Shown: positions 38,801-48,467, counted from the first letter of the stretch. The stretch: DNA of 64,000 nucleotides from Bradyrhizobium tropiciagri (GCF_018130545.1 NZ_JAFCKF010000012.1:62001-126000); one strand, 5' to 3'. Numbers and translations: made by a program. Notes: a model not told the origin generated them from the sequence alone.

Positions 38801-39146
38801 TGCCCGTTCACTGACCGAAGAGATCTCGCGGGTGGTGCGCTCGCGCGCCGCCAATCCGGCGTGGATCGCCGGCATGATGCGCCATGGCTTCCGTGGTGCC
38901 GCCGAGATCGCCGCGACGCTGGAACACATGGCGGCGTTCGCGCATCTCGCCGGCGCGGTGCCGCCGCATCTTTTTGATCTCTATTACGACGCGACGCTCG
39001 GCAACGACGAGGTTCGTGCTTTCATGGCGCGCGAGAATTCGGCGGCGCTGGCTGCGATCGAGACCTGCTTCACCCGATTGCATGACGCCTCGCTCTGGCA
39101 GACGCGGCGCAATTCGATCGCGGTTGCGTTGCAGGAGGCCTCATGA
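35898..39146 (+). CDS. cobN: Cobaltochelatase large subunit CobN
   Basis: 1082 residues. ATP-dependent insertion of cobalt into hydrogenobyrinic acid a,c-diamide needs CobN with the AAA+ subunits CobS and CobT, which are not in the window. Conserved CobN segments include VHMGAHGTLEWLPGKSVALS, YPFIVNDPGEAAQAKRRIGA and VVDLWGSSTMRTAGEDFAMA. The chain is shorter than the roughly 1270-residue Pseudomonas denitrificans enzyme; the differences lie in the N-terminal half, and the catalytic C-terminal domain looks complete. It overlaps cobG by 4 bp. Confidence 0.95.
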   Translation: MHVVFRESRGLEETATPRDIGQDPADLVVLSFSDSDLAAFAAGWRRGRAALPSLRLANLAELRHPLSVDTYIERTLSHARGILIRLIGGEPYWSYGLAAVHRLAKERGIALVVLPADGRDDLRLDEFSTLPVSALRRLKVLCDKGGPVAAQAVMAQLALASGLYAGPVVGEIDLPEIGAYDSVRGAVAALPASDGRPLVLVTFYRSYLAAGDTAPVDALIDALRVKGFDAHGVFVTSLKAAGVADWLRAQFGQCAPAAIVNMTAFSAAGDDGTTPFDAASCPVFQVALSTARREDWAESLRGLSPGDLAMHVVLPEVDGRLFAGVVSFKSPGERDPDLQFAHLAHRPDAERVAAIVARVAAWHRLASKPAQDKQLALVLSNYPGRPHQIAHAVGLDALASVEALLADLAAAGFDIKPTASLGDALLHRKLAWDVAEYRAAISSLPQQLQDDLARAWGVPEDDADCRDGAFHFAAIECGKSVIAVQPERGDAAHRDADYHDLSRTPRHAYVAFYLWLRQQRIDAMVHMGAHGTLEWLPGKSVALSSACWPEALIGGLPVIYPFIVNDPGEAAQAKRRIGAVTIGHLPPPLAQAAVPEGLRGLERLLDEYSTADGLDPARRQRLIAAIREEARIAGLEDDLDLAASVSAAEAIPQIDRFVCDLKESQFGDGLHVFGQGACGEAERAALREALAGRRVAPGPSGSPYRGRSDVLPTGRNLFAVDPRAVPTPSAHAQGVKLAEELLRRHLQDYGDWPKGLVVDLWGSSTMRTAGEDFAMALHLAGIAPRWDHGSGRVVGYDIIAPAELGRPRIDVTLRVSGLFRDVFSGLAQLFEAATEALSERTDEGDENPYRQRSSRVFGPRPGHYGAGIASIPDVFTAEARDAAGEAWLSASSWAIASDGEIRPDRAGIEARLAAADSFVHTQDLPETDLLLAADYAAHEAGIAAAARRLGAKAPSLYHLDATRPDQPHARSLTEEISRVVRSRAANPAWIAGMMRHGFRGAAEIAATLEHMAAFAHLAGAVPPHLFDLYYDATLGNDEVRAFMARENSAALAAIETCFTRLHDASLWQTRRNSIAVALQEAS

Positions 39147-40306
39147 GCGCGGTCGCGGTCAAGGGCTGGTGTCCCGGTGCGCTGCGGCCGATGCAGTCAG
39201 GCGATGGCCTCGTGCTGCGCATTCGCCCGCGCGGGGGACGGCTGGACGCAGCGCAGGCGGCCGGGATTGCAGAGCTGGCGGGGCAATACGGCAACGGCCT
39301 GATCGACCTGACCAGCCGCGCCAATCTGCAGATCCGCGGCGTCGGCGATGCAAGCTATCCGCCCTTGATCGATGGGCTCGCCGGGCTCGACTTGCTGGAC
39401 CGGGACTCGGATACCGAGGCGCAGCGCAACTTGCTGGTGACGCCGTTCTGGACGACCGATGACGATACGCCCTCGCTTGCGGCCGAGCTTGAGCGTGCGC
39501 TCGCCGGCGCTTCGCTCGATCTTCCCACCAAGTTCGGCTTTGCAATTGATGATGGGAAGGAGCGCGTGCTCTCCGGCGCGTCGGCGGATATCCGGATCGA
39601 GCGAGATCGTAACGGAGGATTGCTGGTGCGCGCCGATGGCGCACAATTCGGCCTTTCCGTGACACGGAACGAGGCCGTGCAGGTGGCACTGGCGCTGGCT
39701 GAATGGTTCGTCGCCTCCGGCGGCGCTCAGGGCGAGAAGCGTCGGATGGCGGCTCATCTGACCGGCGGCGTGAGGTTGCCCGACTCGCTTCGTGGCGATG
39801 CCGAGCCCGTGGCCGGATCGCCAGAGCCTGCGCCGGGTCTCTATCCGACCGGTGCGATGATCGGTATTGCCTTCGGCCAAATGCCACACCAGACGCTCGG
39901 CCATCTCGCCACGAGGGCGCAAGCTCTTCGCCTGACGTCATGGCGGATGCTGCTGGCAGAGGGGATGCATGAGATGCCCCACGACGTGGACCTCGTCACT
40001 GATCCCGATGATCCGGCGCTGCGCGTGATCGCATGCAGCGGCGCTCCGCGCTGCCGCGAAGCGCATGCGGATACGCGTGCGTTAGCTTCGGCGCTCGCGC
40101 GGTATGTTCCACCCGATGCCCGACTTCACGTCTCCGGCTGCGCCAAGGGCTGTGCCCATTCCGGCTCTGCCGATGTCACCTTCGTTGCGTCACGCGAAGG
40201 CTTCGATCTGATTCGCCGCGGCACGACGCGGGATGTGCCGGCCATGCGAGGCCTGACCCATTCGTACCTCATCGCAAATCCCTCCGTGCTGATGGGAGGC
40301 CATTGA
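39143..40306 (+). CDS. cobG: Precorrin-3B synthase CobG
   Basis: 387 residues. An O2-dependent monooxygenase of the sulfite/nitrite reductase fold that makes precorrin-3B and so marks the aerobic pathway. Segments GWCPGALRPMQSGDGLVLRI and LTSRANLQIRGV are the ferredoxin-like half-domain; Fe-S cysteines are in CSGAPRCREAH and VSGCAKGCAHSG. It overlaps cobN by 4 bp and its stop shares a base with the cobH start. Confidence 0.93.
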   Translation: MSAVAVKGWCPGALRPMQSGDGLVLRIRPRGGRLDAAQAAGIAELAGQYGNGLIDLTSRANLQIRGVGDASYPPLIDGLAGLDLLDRDSDTEAQRNLLVTPFWTTDDDTPSLAAELERALAGASLDLPTKFGFAIDDGKERVLSGASADIRIERDRNGGLLVRADGAQFGLSVTRNEAVQVALALAEWFVASGGAQGEKRRMAAHLTGGVRLPDSLRGDAEPVAGSPEPAPGLYPTGAMIGIAFGQMPHQTLGHLATRAQALRLTSWRMLLAEGMHEMPHDVDLVTDPDDPALRVIACSGAPRCREAHADTRALASALARYVPPDARLHVSGCAKGCAHSGSADVTFVASREGFDLIRRGTTRDVPAMRGLTHSYLIANPSVLMGGH

Positions 40307-40935
40307 TGCCGCACGTCTATGAGACCGACGGCGCGGCGATCTATCGCCAGTCCTTTGCCACGATCCGGTCCGAGGCCGACCTGGCGCGCTTCACGCCGGA
40401 CGAAGAGCCGGTTGTGGTGCGCATGATCCATGCCGCGGGCATGGTGGGTCTGGAAGCGCATGTCCGCTTTACGTCCGGCATGGCCGCGCGCGCACGCGCC
40501 GCGTTGCAGAACGGCGCGCCGATCCTTTGCGACGCGCGCATGGTGTCGGAAGGGATTACGCGCGCGCGGCTGCCCGCAGACAATGCCGTGATCTGCACCC
40601 TCGGTGATGTCAGGATTCCCGCGCTCGCGCAGTCGATGCGCAACACGCGCTCGGCGGCCGCGCTCGAACTGTGGCGGCCGCATCTCGACGGTGCCATCGT
40701 CGCGATCGGCAACGCGCCGACGGCACTGTTCCATCTGCTCAACATGCTGGAGGATGCCCGCTGCCCACGGCCGGCGGCAATCATCGGCTGCCCGGTCGGT
40801 TTTGTCGGCGCGGCCGAATCCAAGGCGGCATTGATGGCTGAGCCGCCGGTGCCGGCGCTGACGGTCGAGGGACGGCTCGGCGGGTCGGCGATCACGGTGG
40901 CCGCGGTCAATGCGCTGGCGAGCCGGAGCGAATAG
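40306..40935 (+). CDS. cobH: Precorrin-8X methylmutase CobH
   Basis: 209 residues from the ATG at 40306, which overlaps the cobG stop. It moves a methyl group from C11 to C12 to form hydrogenobyrinic acid. The catalytic histidine is His42 in VVVRMIHAAGMVG, equivalent to His43 of P. denitrificans CobH. Further conserved parts are ILCDARMVSEGITRARLP, AIVAIGNAPTALFHLLNML and GCPVGFVGAAESKAAL. cobI follows after 2 bp. Confidence 0.95.
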   Translation: MPHVYETDGAAIYRQSFATIRSEADLARFTPDEEPVVVRMIHAAGMVGLEAHVRFTSGMAARARAALQNGAPILCDARMVSEGITRARLPADNAVICTLGDVRIPALAQSMRNTRSAAALELWRPHLDGAIVAIGNAPTALFHLLNMLEDARCPRPAAIIGCPVGFVGAAESKAALMAEPPVPALTVEGRLGGSAITVAAVNALASRSE

Positions 40936-40937
40936 CG

Positions 40938-41669
40938 ATGGGACGCATCATCTGCTGCGGGCTTGGCCCAGGCGATCCCGACCTGATGAGCGTGCGTGCC
41001 GACCGCATGGTGCGTGCGGCGAAGCACGTCGCCTTCTTCCGCAAGAAGGGGCAGTTGGGACAGGCGCGGCGGATCGTCGAAGGCCTGCTCGTTGCCGACG
41101 TCAACGAATATCCGATGGAATATCCCGTCACCACGGAGATCGCGTTCGACAGCCCGGACTACACGCGGTTGCTCTCCGATTTCTATGACGCATGGGCCGA
41201 ACGGCTGGCGCGGCTCGCGCGCGAGATCGACGTCGTCGTGCTTTGCGAAGGCGATCCCTATTTCTACGGCTCGTTCATGCATCTGCATGCCCGCCTGCAG
41301 GGACGTATCGAGATCGAGGTGATCGCCGGCATTCCCGGCATGGTCGGTTGCTGGAATGCGGTCGGCCAGCCGATCGCCCTTGCCGACGATGTGACCACCG
41401 TCCTGATGGGCACACTTCCGGAGACCGAGCTGGCGCAGCGGATGCGGAGCTCCGACGCGCTGGTCGTGATGAAAACCGGTCGCAATCTTCCGAAGATCCG
41501 CCGCGCGCTTGCCTCCGCGGGCCGTCTCAACGATGCATGGCTGGTCGAGCGCGGCACCATGCCGGATCAGCGCGTCGCGCGGCTCGCTGAGATCGGCGAG
41601 GCCGACGCTCCGTATTTTGCGATCGTGCTGGTGCACGGGCAAGGGCAGCGCAGGGAGCCGGCGCCATGA
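40938..41669 (+). CDS. cobI: Precorrin-2 C20-methyltransferase CobI
   Basis: 243 residues. SAM-dependent methylation at C20 of precorrin-2. The class III (TP-methylase) signature GLGPGDPDLMSVRADRMVRA is at the N-terminus, and FFRKKGQLGQARRIVEGLL, CEGDPYFYGSFMHLHARL and GIPGMVGCWNAVGQPIAL follow. It overlaps cobJ by 4 bp. Confidence 0.95.
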   Translation: MGRIICCGLGPGDPDLMSVRADRMVRAAKHVAFFRKKGQLGQARRIVEGLLVADVNEYPMEYPVTTEIAFDSPDYTRLLSDFYDAWAERLARLAREIDVVVLCEGDPYFYGSFMHLHARLQGRIEIEVIAGIPGMVGCWNAVGQPIALADDVTTVLMGTLPETELAQRMRSSDALVVMKTGRNLPKIRRALASAGRLNDAWLVERGTMPDQRVARLAEIGEADAPYFAIVLVHGQGQRREPAP

Positions 41670-42400
41670 CCGGCACGCTGACCATCGCGGGACTGGGACC
41701 CGGCGACGAAGCGCTGATCACGCCGGAAGTCACCGCTGCGCTTGCGGCGGCGACCGACATCGTCGGCTATGCGCCCTATGTCACGCGCGTGCCGCCGCGC
41801 GACGGGCTCACGCTGCATCCCTCGGACAATCGCGTCGAGCTGCAGCGCGCCGGAGAGGCGCTGCAGCTGGCGTCCGGGGGGCGCCACGTCGTGGTGGTGT
41901 CCTCCGGTGATCCCGGGGTGTTCGCGATGGCATCCGCCGTGTTCGAAGCTTTGGAGGACGCGCCGCAGTGGCACGACCTCTCTATCCGCGTTCTCCCTGG
42001 CGTGACCGCGATGCTGGCGGCGGCGGCGAGCGCAGGCGCGCCGCTCGGCCATGATTTCTGTGCGATCAATCTCTCCGACAATCTCAAGCCATGGCCGTTG
42101 ATCGAGAAGCGTCTGCGGCTCGCCGCCGAAGCCGACTTTGCCATCGCGATGTACAATCCGCGTTCGGCCAGCCGTCCCGACGGCTTTGCGCGGACGCTGG
42201 AGATCCTGAAGGAGGCAGGCTGCGGCGAGCGCATCGTGATTTTCGCTCGCGCCGTCAGTACGCAGGAGCAACGGATCGAGACGGTCGAACTGCGCGACGC
42301 CCGGCCGGAGATGGCCGATATGCGGACGCTCGTAATCGTCGGCAATTCGGCGACGCGGCGGGTCGGCCGTTGGGTCTATGCGCCGAGGCAGGTCCGGTGA
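41666..42400 (+). CDS. cobJ: Precorrin-3B C17-methyltransferase CobJ
   Basis: 244 residues. It methylates C17 and drives ring contraction. TP-methylase features are GLGPGDEALITPEVTAAL, SSGDPGVFAMASAVFEAL, VLPGVTAMLAAAASAGAPLG and AIAMYNPRSASRPDG. The gene overlaps the convergent cobK 3' end by 25 bp, so plus-strand transcripts from here run antisense through cobK into cobL. Confidence 0.95.
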   Translation: MTGTLTIAGLGPGDEALITPEVTAALAAATDIVGYAPYVTRVPPRDGLTLHPSDNRVELQRAGEALQLASGGRHVVVVSSGDPGVFAMASAVFEALEDAPQWHDLSIRVLPGVTAMLAAAASAGAPLGHDFCAINLSDNLKPWPLIEKRLRLAAEADFAIAMYNPRSASRPDGFARTLEILKEAGCGERIVIFARAVSTQEQRIETVELRDARPEMADMRTLVIVGNSATRRVGRWVYAPRQVR

Positions 42401-43125
42401 CCGAGCCATTCCATCACATCGCTCACGCTTTCCACCCGTGGCCGGTCGGGCAGATGCGGCCGTGTGATCATGACGACGGGAAGGCCGAGCGCGCGGGCGG
42501 CGTCGATTTTGGCACGCGCGCCGGTGCCGCCGGAATTCCGGGCGACGATCCATTCGATGGCACGCGTGCGCATCATCTCGAGTTCGCTCTCGAACGTGAA
42601 CGGGCCGCGCGAGACAATGACGTCGGCGCCGGGCAACGGCAGCGTTTCCCCGGGCGGGTCGACGAACCGAAGCGTATAGGCGTGCTGCGGCCGGGCGCCG
42701 AACGGCGCGATGTGCTGACGACCGATCGCGAGGAACACGTTGGCGCGGCTGTCTGGCAAGGCCGCGACAGCGGAGACGACATCCGCGACCTCGATCCAGC
42801 GATCGCCGGAGGTCTTGCCCCATGGCGCGCGTTCGAGCGCGAGCAATGGCGTTGCGGTTTGCGTGCAGGCAGCGATCGCATTGCGGCTCATTTCGGCAGC
42901 GAACGGATGCGTTGCGTCGATCACATGCGTGATGCCTTCACTGCGCAGGTAGTCGGCAAGACCGCTGACGCCGCCGAAGCCGCCGATCCGCGTCGGCAGG
43001 GGCTGTTCGGCAGGGGCAGCGGTGCGGCCGCCATAGGAATACACCGCGGCGATGCCCGCGCGCGCGATTTGGGCGGCGAGCATGTTCGCGTCGGCCGTTC
43101 CGCCCAGGATCAGGGCGCGTATCAT
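42376..43125 (-). CDS. cobK: Precorrin-6A reductase CobK, inverted within the cob operon
   Basis: 249 residues from the ATG at 43123-43125, with AGGGATT seven bases upstream. NADPH-dependent reduction of precorrin-6A. The Rossmann-like N-terminus is LILGGTADANMLAAQIA, followed by GITHVIDATHPFAAEMSRNA, PLLALERAPWG and RGPFTFESELEMM. It is the only minus-strand gene between 34493 and 48238. Its start codon overlaps the divergent cobL start by two bases and its end overlaps cobJ by 25 bp, leaving no private intergenic DNA. Confidence 0.94.
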   Translation of the reverse strand: MIRALILGGTADANMLAAQIARAGIAAVYSYGGRTAAPAEQPLPTRIGGFGGVSGLADYLRSEGITHVIDATHPFAAEMSRNAIAACTQTATPLLALERAPWGKTSGDRWIEVADVVSAVAALPDSRANVFLAIGRQHIAPFGARPQHAYTLRFVDPPGETLPLPGADVIVSRGPFTFESELEMMRTRAIEWIVARNSGGTGARAKIDAARALGLPVVMITRPHLPDRPRVESVSDVMEWLGHRTCLGA

Positions 43126-44305
43126 GAGTAATCCCTGGTTGACTATCATCGGTATCGGCGAAGATGGCCTTGCCGGGCTCTCTGATGCAAGTCGAAAGGC
43201 GCTTGGTGAAGCAGAGGTGGTTTTCGGCGGCGAAAGGCACCTCGCGCTGGCCGGTGTCACCGACCGCGGCCGCGCCTGGCCGGTGCCGTTCGATGCGGAC
43301 ATCGTCCTTGAATGTCGCGACCGTCCAACGGTCGTGCTCGCCTCGGGCGATCCATTCTGGCATGGCGTCGGCGGAAGCCTTGTCGAGAAATTGCAGCCCG
43401 GCGAATGGATCGCGCATTCTGCGCCGTCGACGTTCTCGCTGGCAGCAGCGCGCTTGGGCTGGCGGCTGGAAAACGTCGTCTGTCTCGGACTTCATGCCGC
43501 GCCGTTCGAACGGCTGTTGCCGCATCTGGCGCGGGATGTACGGATCATCTGCCTGGTGCGCGACGGCAAGGCGGTCCTCGATCTCGCGTGCTGGCTCACC
43601 GAACACGGCTGGGGGCCGTCGGCGATGTCGATGCTGTCCGCACTCGGAGGACCACGCGAATCCATCACCCGGCATCGCGCCGACAGTTTTGCAGGCGATA
43701 CGGGCGATGGCCTGGTCACGGTTGCGCTGGAGGCGAGGGGAGGCCAGGGGATCGCACGCAGCTCGGGTCTTCCCGATGCGCTCTTTGTTCACGACGGACA
43801 GCTGACTAAACGGCCGGTGCGCGCGCTTGCGCTGTCGGCGCTTGCGCCGCGACCCGGCGAGAGATTGTGGGATGTCGGCGCCGGCTCAGGCTCGATCTCG
43901 ATCGAGTGGGCGCTTTGCGGCGGGACGGCGATCACGGTCGAGGCTCGTGGCGAACGCGCCGCCAATATCCGCAGCAACGCGGCGAGCTTCGGTCTGGCGC
44001 ATCGGATCACGGTGATCGAAGGCGAGGCGCCAGGCATTCTGTCAGACCTTGCGACGCCGGATGCCGTGTTCATCGGTGGCGGCCTCGATGCTGCGATGTT
44101 CGATGCGATCTGGCCGCGCATCGCGGCGGGAACGCGCCTCGTTGCGCATGCCGTGACATTGGAAACCGAGGCGTTGCTCTCCGATCTGCATCAACGCCAT
44201 GGCGGCGAACTGATGCGGGTCGAGATCGCGCAGGCCGAGCCGTTGGGCCGGTATCGCTCCTGGAAAGCGGCGCGGCCGATCGTGCAATGGAGCGCTATCC
44301 GATGA
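43124..44305 (+). CDS. cobL: Precorrin-6Y C5,15-methyltransferase (decarboxylating) CobL, CbiE-CbiT fusion
   Basis: 393 residues from the ATG at 43124. The N-terminal CbiE-like domain begins WLTIIGIGEDGLAGLSDASR and includes LASGDPFWHGVGGSL and SAPSTFSLAAARLGW. The C-terminal CbiT-like SAM-binding domain has LWDVGAGSGSISIEWAL and AVFIGGGLDAAMFDAIW. It methylates C5 and C15 and decarboxylates the C12 acetate. The ribosome binding site must lie inside cobK. It overlaps cobE by 4 bp. Confidence 0.95.
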   Translation: MSNPWLTIIGIGEDGLAGLSDASRKALGEAEVVFGGERHLALAGVTDRGRAWPVPFDADIVLECRDRPTVVLASGDPFWHGVGGSLVEKLQPGEWIAHSAPSTFSLAAARLGWRLENVVCLGLHAAPFERLLPHLARDVRIICLVRDGKAVLDLACWLTEHGWGPSAMSMLSALGGPRESITRHRADSFAGDTGDGLVTVALEARGGQGIARSSGLPDALFVHDGQLTKRPVRALALSALAPRPGERLWDVGAGSGSISIEWALCGGTAITVEARGERAANIRSNAASFGLAHRITVIEGEAPGILSDLATPDAVFIGGGLDAAMFDAIWPRIAAGTRLVAHAVTLETEALLSDLHQRHGGELMRVEIAQAEPLGRYRSWKAARPIVQWSAIR

Positions 44306-44666
44306 AGGTCGCGGGCCTGGGATTCAGGAGCAGTGCCAGCGTCGCGTCGTTGCGCGAAGCACTCAATGCCGCCGGCGGTGCCGAAGGCCTTGCGGCGGTT
44401 GCCACAGTGAGTGACAAGGCCGATGCGGCTGCGTTGAAAGCGCTGGCACAGGAATTGGGGTTGCCGATCCGCGGGGTTTCCGCGGCGATGTTGGCTGAGA
44501 TAGAAACCACAACGCAATCCGAATTCATCAAGGCGAGGTTCGGAGCGGGCTCGGTCGCCGAAGCCGCAGCGCTCGTGGCCGCCGGGCGTGATGCGCGCCT
44601 GATCTCGGTCAGGGCCGCTTCGAAAGATCGGATGGCCACTGCCGCGATCGCGGAAGGAGATGGCGA

Positions 44667-44670
<4 letters not shown>
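44302..44670 (+). CDS. cobE: CobE, cobalamin biosynthesis protein (CbiG C-terminal domain-like)
   Basis: 122 residues from the ATG at 44302. It matches the CbiG C-terminal / CobE domain: [19 protein letters not shown], then [20 protein letters not shown] and [16 protein letters not shown]. Its exact role in the aerobic pathway is not settled. The gene overlaps both neighbours by 4 bp (ATGA), so it is translationally coupled to cobL and cobM. Confidence 0.9.
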
Positions 44671-45448
<778 letters not shown>

Positions 45449-45452
<4 letters not shown>

Positions 45453-46756
45453 CCGTGGGGCTGGTAATCTCCGCACCGGCATCCGGCGTTGGCAAGACGA
45501 CGCTGACCCTGGCGCTGGCGCGCGCCTATCGCAATCGCGGCCTGAAGGTGCAATGCCTCAAGAGCGGGCCGGATTACATCGATCCCGCTTTTCATGCGGT
45601 GGCGACCGGGCGCGCATCCGTCAACATCGATAGCTGGGCGATGGCATCAGATGCGATCGCGCATCTGGCAAGCCGCGGTGCCGACGCCGATCTCGTGCTG
45701 GCCGAAGGCTCGATGGGATTGTTCGACGGCGTCGCGGCGCGTGGTGTCTCCGGCACCGGCGCCACCGCCGACATTGCCGAGATGATGGGATGGCCGGTGC
45801 TGCTGGTGATCGATCCGTCCGGCCAGGCGCAGACGGCGGCTGCGGTCGCGGCGGGATTGCGCGATTTCCGCAAGGGCGTTCGGCTGGCGGGCGTCGTTCT
45901 CAACCGCGTCGCCAGTGCGCGCCACGAAGCGCTGGTGCGCAGTGCCATGGAAGGCGCGGGCATACCGGTGCTGGGTGCGCTGCCCCGGCATGCCGAGATC
46001 GCTCTGCCGAAGCGGCATCTCGGCCTGGTGCAGGCCGAAGAGCAGGCTCAGATTGACGACCTGATCGACGAAGCCGCGCGCTTTATCGCCGAGCACGTCG
46101 ATCTCGACGCCGTGCTGCAATCGGCGCGTGCGGGGGCGTCGCAATCTGCGCGCAGCCTGAACATCACGCCGCCCGGCCAGCGCATTGCGCTGGCGCGCGA
46201 TGCTGCGTTCTCTTTCGTCTACCCGCACATGCTGGAAGCCTGGCACGCGGCTGGCGCTGAGATTGTGACGTTCTCGCCGCTTGCCGACGAAGGCCCCGAC
46301 GCGAACGCTGACGTGTGCTGGCTGCCAGGCGGCTATCCTGAACTGCACGCCGGCCGGCTTGCCGGCAACAGGCGGTTCCTCGGTGGCTTGCGCTCCTTCG
46401 CCGAGACCAAGCCGGTGCATGGCGAATGCGGCGGCTACATGGTGCTGGGTGCAGCGTTGACTGATGCCGAAGGCGCGCGCCACGAGATGGCGGGGGTGCT
46501 CGGCCTCGAGACCAGTTACGCCAAGCGGCGGATGCATCTGGGCTACCGGCTCGCCGAGCTTGCCGCCGGGATGCCCGGGCATGGCGCCGGCGCGCGCCTG
46601 CGCGGCCACGAGTTTCATTACTCGACGATCATCGCGCAGCCGGACATGCCGCTCGCGGTGGTGCGCGACGCGACCGGCGCGATCGTTGCGGAGACCGGAT
46701 CGCGGCGCGGCAACGCGACGGGGACGTTTTTCCATCTGATTGCGGAGGACCGATGA
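45449..46756 (+). CDS. cobB: Hydrogenobyrinic acid a,c-diamide synthase CobB
   Basis: 435 residues. Glutamine- and ATP-dependent amidation of the a and c side chains. The N-terminal ATP-binding domain starts [20 protein letters not shown] and includes [12 protein letters not shown] and [13 protein letters not shown]. The C-terminal amidotransferase domain has [18 protein letters not shown] and the nucleophile region [11 protein letters not shown]. It overlaps cobM and cobA by 4 bp each. Confidence 0.95.
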
Positions 46757-47481
46757 GCGGAACAGTCTCCTTCGTCTCGGCCGGACCCGGCGATCCCGAG
46801 CTCCTGACCATGAAGGGAGCCGCGCGGCTGCGCGAGGCCGACGTGGTGCTCTATGACGACCTCGCCTCCGGGGCGATCCTCGATCTCGTGCGCGCCGGCG
46901 CCAATCTCGTCGCGGTCGGCAAGCGCGCCGGGCGGTTGTCGGCACGGCAGCATCATGTCAGCCGTCTGCTGGTCGACTATGCGGCGACCGGCGTCCGGGT
47001 GGTGCGGCTGAAATCCGGCGATGCCGGCATTTTTGGTCGTCTCGAGGAGGAGATCGAGGCGTTGCGCGCGGCCGGCATCGGCTACGAGATCATTCCCGGC
47101 GTGACCTCGGCCTCGGTTGCTGCCGCACAGGCCGGCATTCCGCTGACGCGACGGCTGACCTCGCGCCGGGTGCAGTTCGTCACCGGCGCCGATGTCACCG
47201 GCGGGTTGCCGGCGGACCTGAATTGGGCGGCGCTCGCCGACCCGGAAGCGACCACCGTCGTCTATATGGGGCGGCGCACCTTCCCGGCGCTGGCCGCACA
47301 GCTGATCGCGCACGGACTCTCCCCGGATACGCCCGCGCTATTGGCGGAGTCGCTCGGCCATGCCGACGAACGGCTGGTTCGCAGCACGATTGCGGAGCTG
47401 GCCGAACAGCTCACGCATGCCGGTGCGGCCACGTCGGCTGCGATCATCCTGTTCGGCGCGCTGGCGCCGGAAGACAGGTGA
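46753..47481 (+). CDS. cobA: Uroporphyrinogen-III C-methyltransferase CobA
   Basis: 242 residues, a stand-alone SUMT without CysG domains. It makes precorrin-2 by two SAM-dependent methylations and so is the pathway entry step, although encoded near the operon end. The motifs are VSAGPGDPELLTMKGAARLR, VLYDDLASGAILDLV, RLKSGDAGIFGRLEEEIEAL and IIPGVTSASVAAAQAGIPLT. The stop lies 7 bp before the cobF start. Confidence 0.95.
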   Translation: MSGTVSFVSAGPGDPELLTMKGAARLREADVVLYDDLASGAILDLVRAGANLVAVGKRAGRLSARQHHVSRLLVDYAATGVRVVRLKSGDAGIFGRLEEEIEALRAAGIGYEIIPGVTSASVAAAQAGIPLTRRLTSRRVQFVTGADVTGGLPADLNWAALADPEATTVVYMGRRTFPALAAQLIAHGLSPDTPALLAESLGHADERLVRSTIAELAEQLTHAGAATSAAIILFGALAPEDR

Positions 47482-47488
47482 TGCGACG

Positions 47489-48238
47489 ATGTTGACGCTG
47501 TCCCTGATCGGCATCGGTTGCGGCGATCCGCGGCAGCTCACCCTCGCTGCGATCGCTACGATCAACGCCGCTGACCTGATCCTGATCCCGCGCAAGGGGT
47601 CCGCGAAGACGGATCTCGCCGAATTGCGCCGAACGATCTGCGCGCAAGCCTTGAGCAACGACCGCACGCGCATGGCCGAATTCGATCTGCCGGTGCGCGA
47701 CGCCGGCGAGGAGGACTATCGCAAGGGCGTCGACGATTGGCACGATGCGGTCGCCGCGACCTGGTCGCAGGAAATCGCGCGCTATCTCGGCGGCAAGGGG
47801 CGCGTCGCGCTGCTGATCTGGGGCGATCCCTCGCTGTACGATTCGAGCCTGCGGATCGCGCAACGGCTCGATCCACGGCCATCGATCGAAACCATCCCGG
47901 GCATCACCTCGATCCAGGCGCTCTGTGCGGCGCATGCGCTTCCGCTCAACGAGATCGGCGAGCCGTTCCTGGTCACGACGGGCCGGCGGCTGCGCGAGGG
48001 CGGCTGGCCGCCCGGTGTTGACACCGTGGTCGTGATGCTCGACGGCGCCGCGGCTTTCCAGACGTTGGATCCTGCGGGCCTGACGATCTGGTGGGGCGCC
48101 TATCTCGGCATGCCCGATCAGATCATCATGGCGGGGCAGCTCGCGGAGATCGGCCCTCGCATCGTCGCCGCACGGCGGCAGGCGCGTGCGCAGCACGGCT
48201 GGATCATGGATTGCTATGTCTTGAAGCGGAGATCGTGA
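47489..48238 (+). CDS. cobF: Precorrin-6A synthase (deacetylating) CobF
   Basis: 249 residues from the ATG at 47489. It methylates C1 and removes the acetyl group; it is specific to the aerobic pathway. The N-terminus LSLIGIGCGDPRQLTLAAIA, then LILIPRKGSAKTDLAELRR, LIWGDPSLYDSSLRIAQRL and TIPGITSIQALCAAHALPLN are typical of CobF. It is the last gene of the riboswitch-led run, followed by a convergent small gene 37 bp away. Confidence 0.95.
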   Translation: MLTLSLIGIGCGDPRQLTLAAIATINAADLILIPRKGSAKTDLAELRRTICAQALSNDRTRMAEFDLPVRDAGEEDYRKGVDDWHDAVAATWSQEIARYLGGKGRVALLIWGDPSLYDSSLRIAQRLDPRPSIETIPGITSIQALCAAHALPLNEIGEPFLVTTGRRLREGGWPPGVDTVVVMLDGAAAFQTLDPAGLTIWWGAYLGMPDQIIMAGQLAEIGPRIVAARRQARAQHGWIMDCYVLKRRS

Positions 48239-48275
48239 TCGGGAACCAAGCCGGCATGCGATACGCCGTGGCTCG

Positions 48276-48467
48276 TCAGGTCTTCAACCCGCGAATGGAG
48301 GGCTGGATGGTGAGGCGATAGGCAATGAGTCTGTCGCCCTCGAACTGCTCGAGCGTTGTCTCGCAGACCGGGCAGCGATACTCGCCTTTGCTTGCTGATC
48401 CGGATGCCAGCTCAAGGCGTCGGAATCCAGCCCTGCAGCGCGGACATGTGACGTCGTCCTTCTTCAT
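48276..48467 (-). CDS. Small zinc-ribbon protein, unknown function
   Basis: 63 residues from the ATG at 48465-48467, with a GGTGGG purine stretch upstream. Two CxxC knuckles, CPRC (residues 8-11) and CPVC (about 33-36), form a zinc ribbon (MKKDDVTCPRCRAGFRRLEL). I know no specific function; similar small proteins are common and uncharacterised in Bradyrhizobium. It is convergent with cobF and not linked to the cob genes by operon structure. Confidence 0.65.
   Translation of the reverse strand: MKKDDVTCPRCRAGFRRLELASGSASKGEYRCPVCETTLEQFEGDRLIAYRLTIQPSIRGLKT

Noticed and set aside
40033-40305. Upstream extension of cobH into cobG
   Set aside because: CobH family proteins start at MPHVYETDG, and the ATG at 40306 overlaps the cobG stop as elsewhere in the operon.
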